Shown: positions 1-9,248 of the stretch, in pieces
Layout: every line of letters starts with the position of its first letter
Position numbering within the stretch: the first letter of the stretch is position 1
DNA from: a bacterium BMS3Bbin10
Lineage (GTDB): Bacteria; Pseudomonadota; Alphaproteobacteria; Rhizobiales; Methyloligellaceae
NCBI GenBank assembly: GCA_002897995.1
Contig: BDTT01000013.1
Coordinates: forward strand, 1-44,374
DNA: 44,374 bases
Direction of reading: 5' to 3'
Notes under the pieces: generated by a model
Seen by the model: only the letters and a program-made list of their open reading frames with translations
The model's database searches: none
What the model was told of the DNA's origin: nothing
Program-made: the position numbers and the translations under genes

Positions 1-1257
1 CCGATCTTCGAGTCTCCGGGCGACTGGGAAAAGGTCGACGATATTCTCGACGTCTGGTTCGATTCAGGCTCGACCCATGCCTTCGTGCTGGAGGACCGCG
101 ATGATCTGAAATGGCCGGCTTCGCTCTATCTGGAAGGCTCCGACCAGCATCGCGGCTGGTTCCAGTCGTCCCTGCTGGAATCCTGCGGCACGCGCGGCCG
201 CGCGCCTTACGAGGCGGTGCTGACCCACGGTTTCGTCATGGCCGAGGACGGGCGCAAGATGTCCAAATCCCTGAACAATCAGGTGTTCCCGCAGGATGTG
301 ATCAAGCAGAATGGCGCGGAAATCCTGCGGTTGTGGGCCATGAGTTCGGACTACACGGAGGACTTGCGCGTCGGTCCGGAAATCCTCAAATCCAATGTCG
401 ACGCCTACCGCAAGCTGCGCAATACGATCCGCTTCATGCTGGGCAACCTGCATCACTATGAGCCTTCGTTGGCGGTCGAGCCCGCCGGCATGCCGGAGCT
501 GGAGCGCTACATGCTGCACCGCCTGAGCGAGCTCGATGAACTGGTGCGGCGCGAGTACGGCAATTTCGATTTCAAGCGGATCTTTTCCGCGCTGTTCAAT
601 TTCTGCACCATCGATCTTTCATCCCTCTATTTTGACATCCGCAAGGACGCGCTCTATTGCGACGCTTATGACTCGCCGGTGCGCCGCGCCAGCCTTACCG
701 TGCTGGACCATCTTTTCTCCAGCCTCACGCTCTGGCTTGCGCCGATGCTGTGCTTCACCATGGAAGAGGCCTGGCAGTCGCGCTTTTCAGATGAGGGTTC
801 TTCAGTTCATCTGCGCCGGTTTCTGGACATTCCGGAAAATTGGCGCGATAAGGAACTGGCTGAAAAATGGCGCAGGATCAGAGAGGTTCGCCGCGTGGTC
901 ACGGGAGCGCTTGAAGTGGAGCGCCGCGAAAAGCGGATCGGTTCGAGCCTCGAAGCGGCGCCCGAAATATTCATTGAGGACGAGGCGCTGTTCAATGCGG
1001 TCGCGGATGTCGACTGGGCCGAGGTCGCCATCACCAGCCACGCAAGCTGGACCAATGACAAGGGGCCCGAACAGGCCTTCCGGCTGGATGACGTGCCCGG
1101 CGTGGCCGTTATACCGGGCAGGGCGGCGGGCAGTAAATGCGCGCGCTCATGGAAAATCCTGCCCGAGGTGGGGTCCGATGCGGACTTCCCCGGGCTGACC
1201 CCGCGCGACGCGGAGGCCGTGCGCCAGTTCGACGCGCGCCGGCAGGCAGCAGAGTGA
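1..1257 (+). CDS. ileS: Isoleucyl-tRNA synthetase, C-terminal part (5' end outside window)
   Basis: Charges tRNA-Ile with isoleucine in the cytoplasm. The reading frame is open from base 1, so the N-terminal Rossmann and editing domains lie outside the window. Visible: the class I motif DVWFDSGST, the [14 protein letters not shown] segment, the KMSKS loop at fragment residues 86-90 (bases 256-270), and then the helical anticodon-binding domain. The C-terminus ends in a [13 protein letters not shown] stretch where the usual zinc site keeps only one cysteine, a form I recall from other alphaproteobacterial IleRS. The stop TGA at 1255-1257 lies 9 bases before lspA, so the two are probably one operon, as in many bacteria. 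Confidence 0.97.
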   Translation, partial: PIFESPGDWEKVDDILDVWFDSGSTHAFVLEDRDDLKWPASLYLEGSDQHRGWFQSSLLESCGTRGRAPYEAVLTHGFVMAEDGRKMSKSLNNQVFPQDVIKQNGAEILRLWAMSSDYTEDLRVGPEILKSNVDAYRKLRNTIRFMLGNLHHYEPSLAVEPAGMPELERYMLHRLSELDELVRREYGNFDFKRIFSALFNFCTIDLSSLYFDIRKDALYCDAYDSPVRRASLTVLDHLFSSLTLWLAPMLCFTMEEAWQSRFSDEGSSVHLRRFLDIPENWRDKELAEKWRRIREVRRVVTGALEVERREKRIGSSLEAAPEIFIEDEALFNAVADVDWAEVAITSHASWTNDKGPEQAFRLDDVPGVAVIPGRAAGSKCARSWKILPEVGSDADFPGLTPRDAEAVRQFDARRQAAE

Positions 1258-1266
1258 GATTTACCG

Positions 1267-1788
1267 ATGCCGGATAAGTCAGAGCGGAAACTCTTCTGGG
1301 GGCCGCTCAGCGCCCTCGGGCTGTCGCTCGGAGCCGTGATCGCCATCTCCGATCAGATCCTTAAATGGTGGATGCTCAATGTTTTCGAAATTGAGGCAAA
1401 GGGGCAGGTTGCCGTTGCGCCTTTCCTGGACCTCGTGATGGTCTGGAACAGGGGTATCAGTTTCGGGCTGTTTCAGCAGGGCAGTCAGATTGGCCAGATT
1501 CTGCTTGCAGTTCTGGCGGTTGCCGCGGTCATCGGCCTGACATGGTGGCTGGCGAGCATGACATCGGTTATCGGCGCGGTGGGCGCGGGGCTGGTCATGG
1601 GCGGCGCCATCGGCAACGGCATTGACCGGCTTGTGTATGGGGCGGTGGCCGACTTCTTCTCGTTTCACGTCGGGGATTTCTACTGGTATGTCTTTAACAT
1701 TGCCGACGCGGCAATCGTTGTCGGTGTTGTCGGACTCATGTATGAATCCATATTCGAGAGCCACAAAAAGGTCTCAAAAACGTCCTAA
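1267..1788 (+). CDS. lspA: Lipoprotein signal peptidase (signal peptidase II)
   Basis: An inner-membrane aspartyl protease that removes signal peptides from diacylglyceryl-prolipoproteins. At 173 aa it has family length, with four hydrophobic segments. The conserved blocks are visible: GNGIDR around residues 116-121, VADF with the first catalytic aspartate D129, and FNIAD with the second, D147. WNRGISFGLF at about 60-69 is the other LspA signature. It starts at ATG 1267, 9 bases after ileS. A lipoprotein gene follows directly and is a natural substrate. The N-terminus is slightly longer than usual. Confidence 0.97.
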   Translation: MPDKSERKLFWGPLSALGLSLGAVIAISDQILKWWMLNVFEIEAKGQVAVAPFLDLVMVWNRGISFGLFQQGSQIGQILLAVLAVAAVIGLTWWLASMTSVIGAVGAGLVMGGAIGNGIDRLVYGAVADFFSFHVGDFYWYVFNIADAAIVVGVVGLMYESIFESHKKVSKTS

Positions 1789-1848
1789 CCCGCTTCTAGT
1801 CTCGGAAAAGACCGGGAAAAGAACCGAATTCGGGGCCCTATTTGTCCA

Positions 1849-2313
1849 ATGTGTAAACTGGCCAGCACCGTAAGGCGTCTGCCTCTCCTGTCCGCGTTCG
1901 CCGCGGTTCTGCTTCTTGGCGGCTGCGCCGGCGGCGGCGTCGAGTTCGAGGGCGCGGCTTTTGAAGCGCTTGGCCTCGGCGGGAAAAAAAAGGCAGCCGA
2001 AAAGAAGGTGCCGGACCGGGCGCCTTTGCTCATACCGCCCGACCGCGCCAGACTGCCCGAACCGGCGGTAGCTACCGCGGTTGCGGCACCGCAGAACTGG
2101 CCCAACGACCCGGACGCCCTACGCAAGGCTGAAGCCAGCGAGTCGGATAAGAAAAGAAAAGAATATGAAGACAAGGGTGACTGGAGCGAAAAGGCCGACA
2201 TCGACGAGTTTGAGAAGCTCATGGATCCCTTGCAGAGGAGTCGCGGCATTCTGGGAGGTGGACTCCTTGGCGATGAAAATCGCGGCGGCGAGGACCCGAA
2301 TAGCGTGAACTAG
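1849..2313 (+). CDS. Small lipoprotein, DUF3035/BamF-like
   Basis: A 154-residue predicted outer-membrane lipoprotein. Residues 1-25 form a signal peptide with basic residues, a hydrophobic core and the lipobox LLGGC, making C26 the lipidated cysteine. After a short Gly/Ala/Lys-rich linker comes DRAPLLIPPDRARLPEP, which resembles the proline-rich core of DUF3035, the family containing BamF of the Caulobacter beta-barrel assembly machine. The rest is charged and probably flexible. It lies 60 bases after lspA and upstream of the M16 pair, a neighbourhood I recall for this family. The assignment rests on recalled motif similarity and position; a generic lipoprotein is the alternative. A 12 bp palindrome (AGGTCATGACCT, 2312-2323) overlaps its stop codon. 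Confidence 0.6.
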   Translation: MCKLASTVRRLPLLSAFAAVLLLGGCAGGGVEFEGAAFEALGLGGKKKAAEKKVPDRAPLLIPPDRARLPEPAVATAVAAPQNWPNDPDALRKAEASESDKKRKEYEDKGDWSEKADIDEFEKLMDPLQRSRGILGGGLLGDENRGGEDPNSVN

Positions 2314-2485
2314 GTCATGACCTGGGGCCCGACCCTGGGGAACTCTGATCCGGTCACGCCATTTCTGAACATTTTTTAACTGGCGGCGTCAGCCCGCCGT
2401 CTCCATATTGCGGATGCGGGCCACGGCCTTCGACGTCCGGCCCGGCATGTTGAGACTTCAGACACAAACAACTCAGGTCTTGCTG

Positions 2486-3910
2486 ATGATCCTGGAACAA
2501 CTTTCAAGTCCGCCGATTTGGCGCGCTCGCCTGGCGGCGATCTGTGCTATTGCCGTGGCAATGACATTTGCCCTCCCCATAAACTTCACCCGTGCGGCCT
2601 CCTCGGCCGTTTCGCATTTCAAGCTCGAGAACGGAATGGAGGTCGTGGTTATTCCCGACCACCGGGCGCCGGTGGTTACTCATATGGTGTGGTACCGGGT
2701 TGGCGCCGCGGATGAAAAGCGCGGCGTTTCGGGAATTGCCCACTTCCTGGAACATTTGATGTTCAAGGGCACCAAAAAAATCGCGCCGGGTGAATTCTCC
2801 AAGATCATTGCGCGCAATGGCGGCCAGGACAATGCCTTCACCGGCCAGGATGCGACGTCTTACTTTCAGCGCGTGGCGAAGGACCGCTTGGCGCTGGTGA
2901 TGGAGATGGAAGCCGACCGCATGGTCAATCTGCGCCTGCTGGACAAGGACGTTGTCACCGAGCGCAAAGTCATCCTTGAGGAGCGCCGCTCACGGGTCGA
3001 CAACGACCCCGCGAATATTCTGGGGGAGCAGATGACCGCCGCGCTCTATCAATCCCATCCCTACGGCATCCCGATTCTCGGTTGGGAGCACGAAATACGG
3101 AAGCTGGATCGCAAGGCGGCCCTGGAGTTCTACGAGCGCTATTATGCGCCGAACAATACCATCCTCGTTGTCGCGGGCGATGTGACGGCCGAAAATGTCC
3201 GGAAGCTGGCCAATGAGACATATGGGAAGCTCAAGCCCCGCAGTGACCGGATTCGCGCCGCGCGCCCCAAGGAGCCGCCACACCGGGCGCCCGTCAGGGT
3301 CCTTCTGGACGACCCGCGCGCGGGCCGCGCGACCGTGCAGCGTTTTTATCTGGCGCCCAGCTACAACTCGGCTGAGCCGGGGGAGGCCGAGGCGCTTGAT
3401 TTGATGATGAAGATCGTCACATCGGGCACCACGAGCCGTCTCTACAAGCGCCTTGTCGTGGAGCAGAAGAAGGCGGCGTCGGCCGGCGGCTGGTTCAGCG
3501 GCAGCGGGCTGGATTCGGGCCGCCTTGGCGTTTACGCCGTGGCGTCCGACGGCGTGGCCATCGTGGATGTCGAAAAGGCGCTGGATGCGGTCCTCGCTGA
3601 ATTCATTGAGAACGGGGCCAGCCAAAAGGAACTGGACCGGGCGCGCAATTCCTATATTGCCAGCCATATATATGGTGGCGACAGCCAGGTGAGCCTGGCG
3701 CGGCGCTATGGCTGGGGCCTCGTCAATGGCCGGACCATCGCGGATGTCGAGGCGTGGCCGGAGCGGCTTGAGAAAATCACTGTTGAGGATGTTCAGCGGG
3801 TCGCAAAAAAATATTTCAACTTGGATCAATCTGTGACCGGTGTTCTGCGTCCGACCGAGAAGAAGAAAGCAGGCGCGGAAAAGGCCGGGGATGAGGGCCG
3901 GAAATCTTAG
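2486..3910 (+). CDS. M16 family zinc peptidase, catalytic subunit of a pair
   Basis: A secreted, probably periplasmic metallopeptidase related to mitochondrial processing peptidase and pitrilysin. The zinc motif HFLEH is at residues 86-90 when counted from ATG 2486, followed by the glutamate-rich VILEER segment that supplies the third ligand. The frame stays open upstream to TTG 2408, but ATG 2486 places a normal signal peptide (RLAAICAIAVAMTFALP) near the N-terminus, so I prefer it; the resulting protein is 474 aa. The arginine/tyrosine pair expected in the second domain is not evident (KRLVVEQKKAASAGG). It is followed after 8 bases by a second M16 gene with the opposite set of residues, suggesting an obligate heterodimer. 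Confidence 0.9.
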   Translation: MILEQLSSPPIWRARLAAICAIAVAMTFALPINFTRAASSAVSHFKLENGMEVVVIPDHRAPVVTHMVWYRVGAADEKRGVSGIAHFLEHLMFKGTKKIAPGEFSKIIARNGGQDNAFTGQDATSYFQRVAKDRLALVMEMEADRMVNLRLLDKDVVTERKVILEERRSRVDNDPANILGEQMTAALYQSHPYGIPILGWEHEIRKLDRKAALEFYERYYAPNNTILVVAGDVTAENVRKLANETYGKLKPRSDRIRAARPKEPPHRAPVRVLLDDPRAGRATVQRFYLAPSYNSAEPGEAEALDLMMKIVTSGTTSRLYKRLVVEQKKAASAGGWFSGSGLDSGRLGVYAVASDGVAIVDVEKALDAVLAEFIENGASQKELDRARNSYIASHIYGGDSQVSLARRYGWGLVNGRTIADVEAWPERLEKITVEDVQRVAKKYFNLDQSVTGVLRPTEKKKAGAEKAGDEGRKS

Positions 3911-3918
3911 CGACGGTG

Positions 3919-5304
3919 ATGACGGTAGCGATGAAACATTTGATGACAGCTTTAGGCGCATGGATTGGCCGTATCGCACCTCGCGCCGGCGTTCTTGGAA
4001 TCGTGATTTTGGCCATGGCGAAGGTAGCACCGGCTGAGGCGGCAATGCAGATACAGCAAATAACAAGCCCGGGCGGCGTCAAGGCATGGCTGGTCGAGAG
4101 CCGCCAGGTGCCGCTGATCGCGATACGGTTCAGCTTCATCGGCGGCGCGGCGCAGGATCCTGACCAAATGGAGGGCCTGGCGAACTTCGTTTCGGGGATG
4201 CTGGATGAAGGCGCGGGCGACTTGAAGTCGGTCGATTTTCAGGAGCGCCAGGAAGAGCTCGCGGTCAGGTTGAGTTTCGAAGCGGGACGCGACATGTTCA
4301 CCGGCAGTTTTCAGACGCTTACGCGCAACTCGAGCGAAGCCGCTGAACTCCTCCGGCTTGCCCTGACGGAACCGCGTTTCGACGCCAGTGCGGTGGATCG
4401 CATCAAGAAGCAGATTTTGACGGGCCTGAAGTTTGACCAGAACAATCCCCGGGCCGTGGCGTCCAGGGAATGGTTCAAACTGGCCTTCAAGGGACACCCT
4501 TACGCGCGTCCGATCAAGGGCAGCATGGAGTCCGTGAAACGTATCGGGCGCGAGGATCTGCACGAATATGTGCGAAAGATGTTCACCCGCGACACGCTGA
4601 AAGTGGCGGTCGTCGGAGACATCGACGCCGAGACGCTGGGGCCGATGCTCGATAAGGTGTTCGGCAGTCTCCCGGCGGCGTCGGACCTCAGGCCCATTGC
4701 CGAGGCGAAGCCTCCCGCCGGTCCGCTGCGCGAGTTTATTGAAATGAACGTACCGCAGTCCGTGGCCGTTTTCGGTCACGCCGGGTTCAAGCGTAAAGAT
4801 AAGGATTTCGTCGCATCCTATATCCTCAATTACATACTCGGCGGCGGCGGTTTCAATTCGCGGCTGACCGAAGAAGTGCGCGAAAAGCGCGGGCTGGCCT
4901 ATTCCGTTTACAGCTATCTGTCTCCCTACCGGCGCGCCGCGATCTATGTCGGCAACGTCGCGACGGAAAACAAGTCCATGATGCGCTCTTTGAAAGTCAT
5001 CCAGGATGAAATGAAGCGGATGGCGGACGATGGTCCAACCGCGGAGGAGCTCAAGAACGCCAAGCAGTATCTCACCGGCTCCTATGCATTGCGTTTTGAC
5101 ACCAGCTCGAAAATTGGCAGCCAGCTTTTGTGGATTCAGATCGAGGATCTGGGCGTCGACTATATTGATACGCGCAACGGCAAGATCGAGGCTGTGACCC
5201 TGAAGGACATCCGCCGGGTCGCCAAACGGTTGCTGAAGTCCGACGGTTTGATTGTCACCATCGTCGGCAAACCGGATGGTGTGAACAAAAAGCCGAAAAG
5301 CTGA
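3919..5304 (+). CDS. M16 family protein lacking the zinc motif, partner subunit
   Basis: A 461-residue secreted M16-fold protein. A hydrophobic signal segment (VLGIVILAMAKVAPAEA) precedes the first domain. Where HXXEH should be, the sequence reads ANFVSGML, so it cannot bind catalytic zinc. The second domain has REKRGLAYSVYSYLSP, with the R and Y residues that contact substrate in M16 enzymes. This complements the upstream protein, which has HXXEH but no clear R/Y. The same division is established for the Sphingomonas M16B heterodimer. Possible starts are GTG 3916, ATG 3919 and ATG 3931; none has a strong Shine-Dalgarno. The downstream gap to pgi carries a palindrome. Confidence 0.9.
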   Translation: MTVAMKHLMTALGAWIGRIAPRAGVLGIVILAMAKVAPAEAAMQIQQITSPGGVKAWLVESRQVPLIAIRFSFIGGAAQDPDQMEGLANFVSGMLDEGAGDLKSVDFQERQEELAVRLSFEAGRDMFTGSFQTLTRNSSEAAELLRLALTEPRFDASAVDRIKKQILTGLKFDQNNPRAVASREWFKLAFKGHPYARPIKGSMESVKRIGREDLHEYVRKMFTRDTLKVAVVGDIDAETLGPMLDKVFGSLPAASDLRPIAEAKPPAGPLREFIEMNVPQSVAVFGHAGFKRKDKDFVASYILNYILGGGGFNSRLTEEVREKRGLAYSVYSYLSPYRRAAIYVGNVATENKSMMRSLKVIQDEMKRMADDGPTAEELKNAKQYLTGSYALRFDTSSKIGSQLLWIQIEDLGVDYIDTRNGKIEAVTLKDIRRVAKRLLKSDGLIVTIVGKPDGVNKKPKS

Positions 5305-5353
5305 ACCCGGCTCTCACTCGCAATGAGAGTGTCCGCGGCCCGCGCCATTTGCC

Positions 5354-5386
5354 AGAGCATGCTTCAATATGAATGGATCATGCTCT
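5354..5386. repeat. Imperfect palindrome in the pgi leader
   Basis: AGAGCATG at 5354-5361 pairs with CATGCTCT at 5379-5386, and TTCA/TGAA form an inner stem, giving one hairpin of about 33 bases. It resembles the GAGCATGATC-type palindromes I recall as scattered through Hyphomicrobiales genomes. It has no U-run, so it is not a standard terminator. It lies about 40 bases before the chosen pgi start. Confidence 0.6.
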
Positions 5387-5426
5387 AGGCTCCGCGGTAA
5401 TCAGTGATTCCTTGAAGGTTCTCCCG

Positions 5427-6755
5427 ATGCCATTTGTTCAGTCGATTGAAGGCTGCATGGAGGCGGCCGTCGGTGCGGCCGGCCTGCCGCCTGCCGCGCT
5501 GGAGCGCCGGCTCGAATTGCTCGGCCCGGCCGTTGCCCGGCTGAGGGCTCACTATGAGCGCTGCACGCTTGCCCTGTTGCGGGTGCCTGAACAAAGCGAA
5601 GATATCGAGGAGGCCGCGCAGGCGCTCGCCCGCCTGAGCGAAGGCGCGAAGACACTCGTCTTTTTCGGCACCGGCGGTTCGAGCCTTGGCGGACAGGCCA
5701 TAGCCCAGCTTGGCGGCTGGTTTATTCCAGGGCAGCAAAAAGCCGATCAGATGCGCCGGCCCCGCACGCGCTTTTATGACAATCTCGACCCGCTGACTCT
5801 GGCAAGCTCGCTTGGCAGCCTGGATCTTGGGGCCACGCGCTTCGTTATCATTTCCAAGTCCGGCAATACCGGCGAGACGCTGGTGCAGTTCCTGGCCGCA
5901 TTGCAGGCGGTGAAGGCGGCCGGCTACGAAAAAAAGGTGCCCGAGCTGTTTCTTGCCCTGAGCGATCCCGCCGCGCCCGGTGTGGAAAATGGCTTGCGCA
6001 ACATATGCGAGGCTCATGGCATTGCGCTGCTTGACCACAACCGGGATATCGGCGGGCGTTATGCGGGCCTGACCAATGTCGGGATGCTGCCGGCCCTTGC
6101 CCGCGGGCTCGATGCCTCAGCCATACGCGCGGGCGCAAGCCGGGTGATCTCCAATCTCATGGAGCACGCCGATACCGGCGCATTTGCCCCGGCTATCGGC
6201 GCCGCGGTTTCCATCGGCCTTGCGGAGGAACGCGGTGCGCGCGTTCAGGTCATGATGCCCTACACGGACCGGCTCGGGCGGTTCGCCGACTGGTATGTGC
6301 AGCTTGCCGGTGAAAGCCTGGGCAAGGGCGGCAAGGGTCTGACCCCCGTCGCGGCGCTGGGGCCGGTCGATCAGCACTCGAAATTACAGCTCTATCTCGA
6401 TGGCCCGCGCGATCACATGATCACTATTCTGCGCACCGAATGCGGCGGGGCTGGGCCGGTCGTCGATGCCGCACTCGCCGGGCAGGCAGGCGCGGACTAT
6501 CTCGCTGGGCGCAGCGCCGGGGACCTGGTGGCGGCGCAGCAGGCGGTTATTCCGCAGGCGCTTGTGGACGCGGGGCGGCCCGTGCGCACCATTGATCTGG
6601 AACGGCTTGACGAACAGGCGCTGGGCGGACTCATGATGCATTTCATGCTGGAAACGATTCTCAGCGGTCATTTGCTCCAGGTCGATCCTTTCGATCAACC
6701 GGCGGTGGAGGCCGGAAAGAAATTGACGCGGCGCAATCTGGGCAGCCGCGAATAG
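5427..6755 (+). CDS. pgi: Glucose-6-phosphate isomerase
   Basis: Interconverts glucose-6-phosphate and fructose-6-phosphate in the cytoplasm. Landmarks in order: [11 protein letters not shown] and [10 protein letters not shown] (sugar-phosphate isomerase domains), [29 protein letters not shown] with the conserved glutamate, [16 protein letters not shown] with the catalytic histidine, and [14 protein letters not shown] with the catalytic lysine. At 442 aa it belongs to the shorter bacterial form. An in-frame ATG at 5373 lies inside a palindrome; ATG 5427 has a GAAGG Shine-Dalgarno 8 bases upstream and is preferred. It stands alone between the M16 pair and mutL. Confidence 0.96.
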   Translation: MPFVQSIEGCMEAAVGAAGLPPAALERRLELLGPAVARLRAHYERCTLALLRVPEQSEDIEEAAQALARLSEGAKTLVFFGTGGSSLGGQAIAQLGGWFIPGQQKADQMRRPRTRFYDNLDPLTLASSLGSLDLGATRFVIISKSGNTGETLVQFLAALQAVKAAGYEKKVPELFLALSDPAAPGVENGLRNICEAHGIALLDHNRDIGGRYAGLTNVGMLPALARGLDASAIRAGASRVISNLMEHADTGAFAPAIGAAVSIGLAEERGARVQVMMPYTDRLGRFADWYVQLAGESLGKGGKGLTPVAALGPVDQHSKLQLYLDGPRDHMITILRTECGGAGPVVDAALAGQAGADYLAGRSAGDLVAAQQAVIPQALVDAGRPVRTIDLERLDEQALGGLMMHFMLETILSGHLLQVDPFDQPAVEAGKKLTRRNLGSRE

Positions 6756-6781
6756 GGTCTGAAATCAAGGGAGACAAGGGC

Positions 6782-8563
6782 GTGGCCGTTCGCCAGTTGC
6801 CGCCATCACTCGTAAACCGGATCGCCGCGGGCGAGGTTATCGAACGTCCCGCCAGCGTTGTGAAGGAACTCGTCGAAAACGCACTGGACGCAGGCGCGGA
6901 GCGTATCGAAGTCATTGCGCGCGGCGGCGGGCTGTCCCTGCTTCAGGTCGCCGACGACGGGCTCGGCATGGACGCCGAAGACCTGAGTCTCGCAATCGAA
7001 CGCCACGCCACGTCAAAACTCGGCGATGGCGATCTCTCCAATATCGGAACGCTGGGGTTTCGCGGCGAGGCCCTGCCATCCATCGGCGCGGTCGCGCGGC
7101 TGACGATCCAGAGCCGGGCGCAGGGCGCAAAAGAGGGCGCGGAGATCATCGTCGATGCGGGCAGAAAATCAGGCCCGCGCCCGGCGGCGCTCAATATGGG
7201 CACGCGGGTCGAGGTGCGCGATCTGTTTTATGCCACCCCGGCGCGGCTCAAATTCATGAAATCCGAGCGCGCCGAGCAGGCCGCGATTTCCGACATTGTA
7301 AAACGCCTGGCCATGGCGCATTCGGGGGTGAGCTTTTCGCTCACCAGCGGCGAGCGCACCACATTCAGGGTGCCCGCCGCGATGGCCGGTGACGGCGAAG
7401 CCGTGCTGGCGCGCCTCGGGCGCATCATGGGCGAGGATTTCATGCGCGACGCAAGGCCTGTTGGCGCGGAGCGCGACGGCGTGCGCCTGGAGGGTTTTGC
7501 CGGATTGCCGACGCTGAACCGCGCCAACATGACGATGCAGTTCCTGTTCGTGAATGGCCGCCCGGTGCGCGACAAGCTGCTGGGCGGCGCGGTGCGCGCA
7601 GCTTACGGCGATCTGGTGCCGCGCGGACGCTTTCCCTTGGCAGCGCTGTTTCTCACTCTCCCGCCCCGGGAAGTGGACGTAAATGTGCATCCCACAAAAG
7701 CGGAAGTGCGGTTCCGCGACCCGGCTTCAGTGCGCTCGCTCATTGTGGGCGCTCTCAGGCAGGTGCTGGAAGAAGCTGGCCACAGCGCCACCGCGTCGAT
7801 CGGAGGGCAAGCCTTCGCCCGCGCCAGGGCATATGGCGGCGGCGCGCGGTATGCCGGAGGGGCAACCCTCTCGCCAGCCGCCGCGGCATTCGCGGAAGCG
7901 GTGCAGGCGCCGTTTGAACATTTTGCGTCCGCGAGCGGCGATGCACGCGCCAGCGAGGCGGACCCCGAACAGAGCTATCAGGCCTCGCCGCTCGGCGCGG
8001 CGCGCGCGCAGCTGCACGATACCTACATCATTTCCCAGACCGAAGATTCGGTAATCATCGTCGATCAGCATGCGGCCCACGAGCGGCTGGTCTACGAGAA
8101 AATGAAGTCGGGTCTTGCCAATGGCGGTATCGCGCGGCAAATGCTGCTGATCCCCGAAGTGGTCGAGTTGGATGAAACGGCAGCCGACGCGCTTGCCGGG
8201 CGGGCCGAAGAACTTGAGGATTTCGGCGTGGTTCTGGAGCGCTTCGGGGCAGGCGCCGTTGCGGTGCGCGAGATGCCGTCACTGCTTGGGGAAACCGACA
8301 TTCAGGGGCTGGTCCGCGACCTGGCCGATGACATCATGCAGGGCGACGGGACGCAGACCCTCAAAGAGCGCCTTGAATCGGTCTGCGCCACCATGGCGTG
8401 CCATGGCTCCGTGCGCGCCGGGCGCAAATTGCGGGCCGAGGAAATGAACGCATTGCTGCGCGAAATGGAAGCGACGCCCCATTCGGGCCAATGCAATCAT
8501 GGCCGCCCGACCTATGTGGAGTTGAAACTCACCGATATCGAGAAACTGTTTTCAAGGCGTTAA
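6782..8563 (+). CDS. mutL: DNA mismatch repair protein MutL
   Basis: The mismatch-repair mediator linking MutS to strand incision. The N-terminal GHKL ATPase carries [22 protein letters not shown] and [11 protein letters not shown], then [19 protein letters not shown]. The C-terminal dimerisation/endonuclease domain has [13 protein letters not shown] starting at D428 (the DQHA(X)2E(X)4E metal motif), ACHGSVRAG and QCNHGRPT. This makes it a MutL-alpha-like nicking MutL, fitting a genome without MutH. It is 593 aa. The start is GTG 6782, preceded by an AGGGAG Shine-Dalgarno. A palindromic repeat cluster begins 14 bases after its stop, towards the converging rsmD. Confidence 0.97.
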   Translation: MAVRQLPPSLVNRIAAGEVIERPASVVKELVENALDAGAERIEVIARGGGLSLLQVADDGLGMDAEDLSLAIERHATSKLGDGDLSNIGTLGFRGEALPSIGAVARLTIQSRAQGAKEGAEIIVDAGRKSGPRPAALNMGTRVEVRDLFYATPARLKFMKSERAEQAAISDIVKRLAMAHSGVSFSLTSGERTTFRVPAAMAGDGEAVLARLGRIMGEDFMRDARPVGAERDGVRLEGFAGLPTLNRANMTMQFLFVNGRPVRDKLLGGAVRAAYGDLVPRGRFPLAALFLTLPPREVDVNVHPTKAEVRFRDPASVRSLIVGALRQVLEEAGHSATASIGGQAFARARAYGGGARYAGGATLSPAAAAFAEAVQAPFEHFASASGDARASEADPEQSYQASPLGAARAQLHDTYIISQTEDSVIIVDQHAAHERLVYEKMKSGLANGGIARQMLLIPEVVELDETAADALAGRAEELEDFGVVLERFGAGAVAVREMPSLLGETDIQGLVRDLADDIMQGDGTQTLKERLESVCATMACHGSVRAGRKLRAEEMNALLREMEATPHSGQCNHGRPTYVELKLTDIEKLFSRR

Positions 8564-8577
8564 AGTTTTTACTCTTA

Positions 8578-8683
8578 CCCCCTCACCCTAGCCCTCTCCC
8601 CCAGGGGAGAGGGAAATTATGTTCAATGACCTTGGTTTTCTTAATCCCCTCTCCCCTGTGGGGAGAGGGTCAGGGTGAGGGGG
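8578..8683. repeat. REP-like inverted pair between mutL and rsmD
   Basis: A C-rich arm at 8578-8601 (CCCCCTCACCCTAGCCCTCT...) is matched by its reverse complement at 8660-8683 with 2 mismatches in 24. Each side also folds by itself around CCCTCTCCCC/GGGGAGAGGG. This CCCTCACCC/GGGTGAGGG unit is a common dispersed intergenic repeat in proteobacteria. Here it overlaps the last codons of rsmD. No U-run is present. It may separate the convergent transcripts of mutL and rsmD. Confidence 0.9.
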
Positions 8684-9248
8684 CAAGGGCGGAAGTGTTG
8701 CGCAGGATAACAATCTGCGTATCGGCATATCTACGGCGGTCCATTTCCTCAAAGCCTTCGGGAATTTCCGGCGCGCTGTCCGCGCTTTCTTCCAGAATCG
8801 CGATGCCGCCGGGCCGGATCCAGCCCTTCTCGACGACCTCCCGCAGAGCTGCCTCGCCCAGGCTCTGGCCGTAGGGCGGATCGGCGAATATGAGATCAAA
8901 CTCTCCCATATTGCCCGGCGGGCCGAGGGCGGTCGCATCCCGGCGCCAGATTTTGGTGACGCCCGTCAGATGCAGCGCCTCCACATTGGTTCGAATGAGG
9001 CCGCGCGCGGATGGGGCATTTTCAATGAACAGGCAATATTTCGCGCCGCGCGAGAGGGCTTCCAGACCAAGCGCTCCGGTGCCGGCAAACAGATCGAGCA
9101 CGCGCGCGCCTTCGAGCTGAAAATCAGGCACGCCATGGGCGAGAATATTGAACAGCGACTCGCGCACCCGGTCGCCGGTGGGGCGCGTGGTCTGGTCCTT
9201 TGGCGTCGCCAGTGCGCGGCCTTTGAACTTTCCGGCGACGATCCTCAT
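8670..9248 (-). CDS. rsmD: 16S rRNA (guanine966-N2)-methyltransferase RsmD
   Basis: Methylates G966 of 16S rRNA using S-adenosylmethionine. The N-terminal MRIVAGKFKGR, the SAM-binding motif VLDLFAGTGALGLEAL and the catalytic FADPPYGQ are all visible. It is 192 aa, the usual size. Its ATG overlaps the stop of rluB (ATGA at 9245-9248), so the two are translationally coupled with rluB first. The final residues ALAPSP and the TGA at 8670-8672 are encoded inside the REP-like repeat, so the natural C-terminus has been replaced or extended by repeat sequence. Confidence 0.95.
   Translation of the reverse strand: MRIVAGKFKGRALATPKDQTTRPTGDRVRESLFNILAHGVPDFQLEGARVLDLFAGTGALGLEALSRGAKYCLFIENAPSARGLIRTNVEALHLTGVTKIWRRDATALGPPGNMGEFDLIFADPPYGQSLGEAALREVVEKGWIRPGGIAILEESADSAPEIPEGFEEMDRRRYADTQIVILRNTSALAPSP

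Noticed and set aside
2376-2400. T-run and GGCGG/CCGCC hairpin after the lipoprotein as a terminator
   Set aside because: The T-run precedes the hairpin instead of following it on the plus strand, and the minus strand gives an A-run, so neither direction fits.
5373-5426. Upstream start for pgi (MDHALGS...)
   Set aside because: It lies inside a palindrome without a Shine-Dalgarno; ATG 5427 is better supported.
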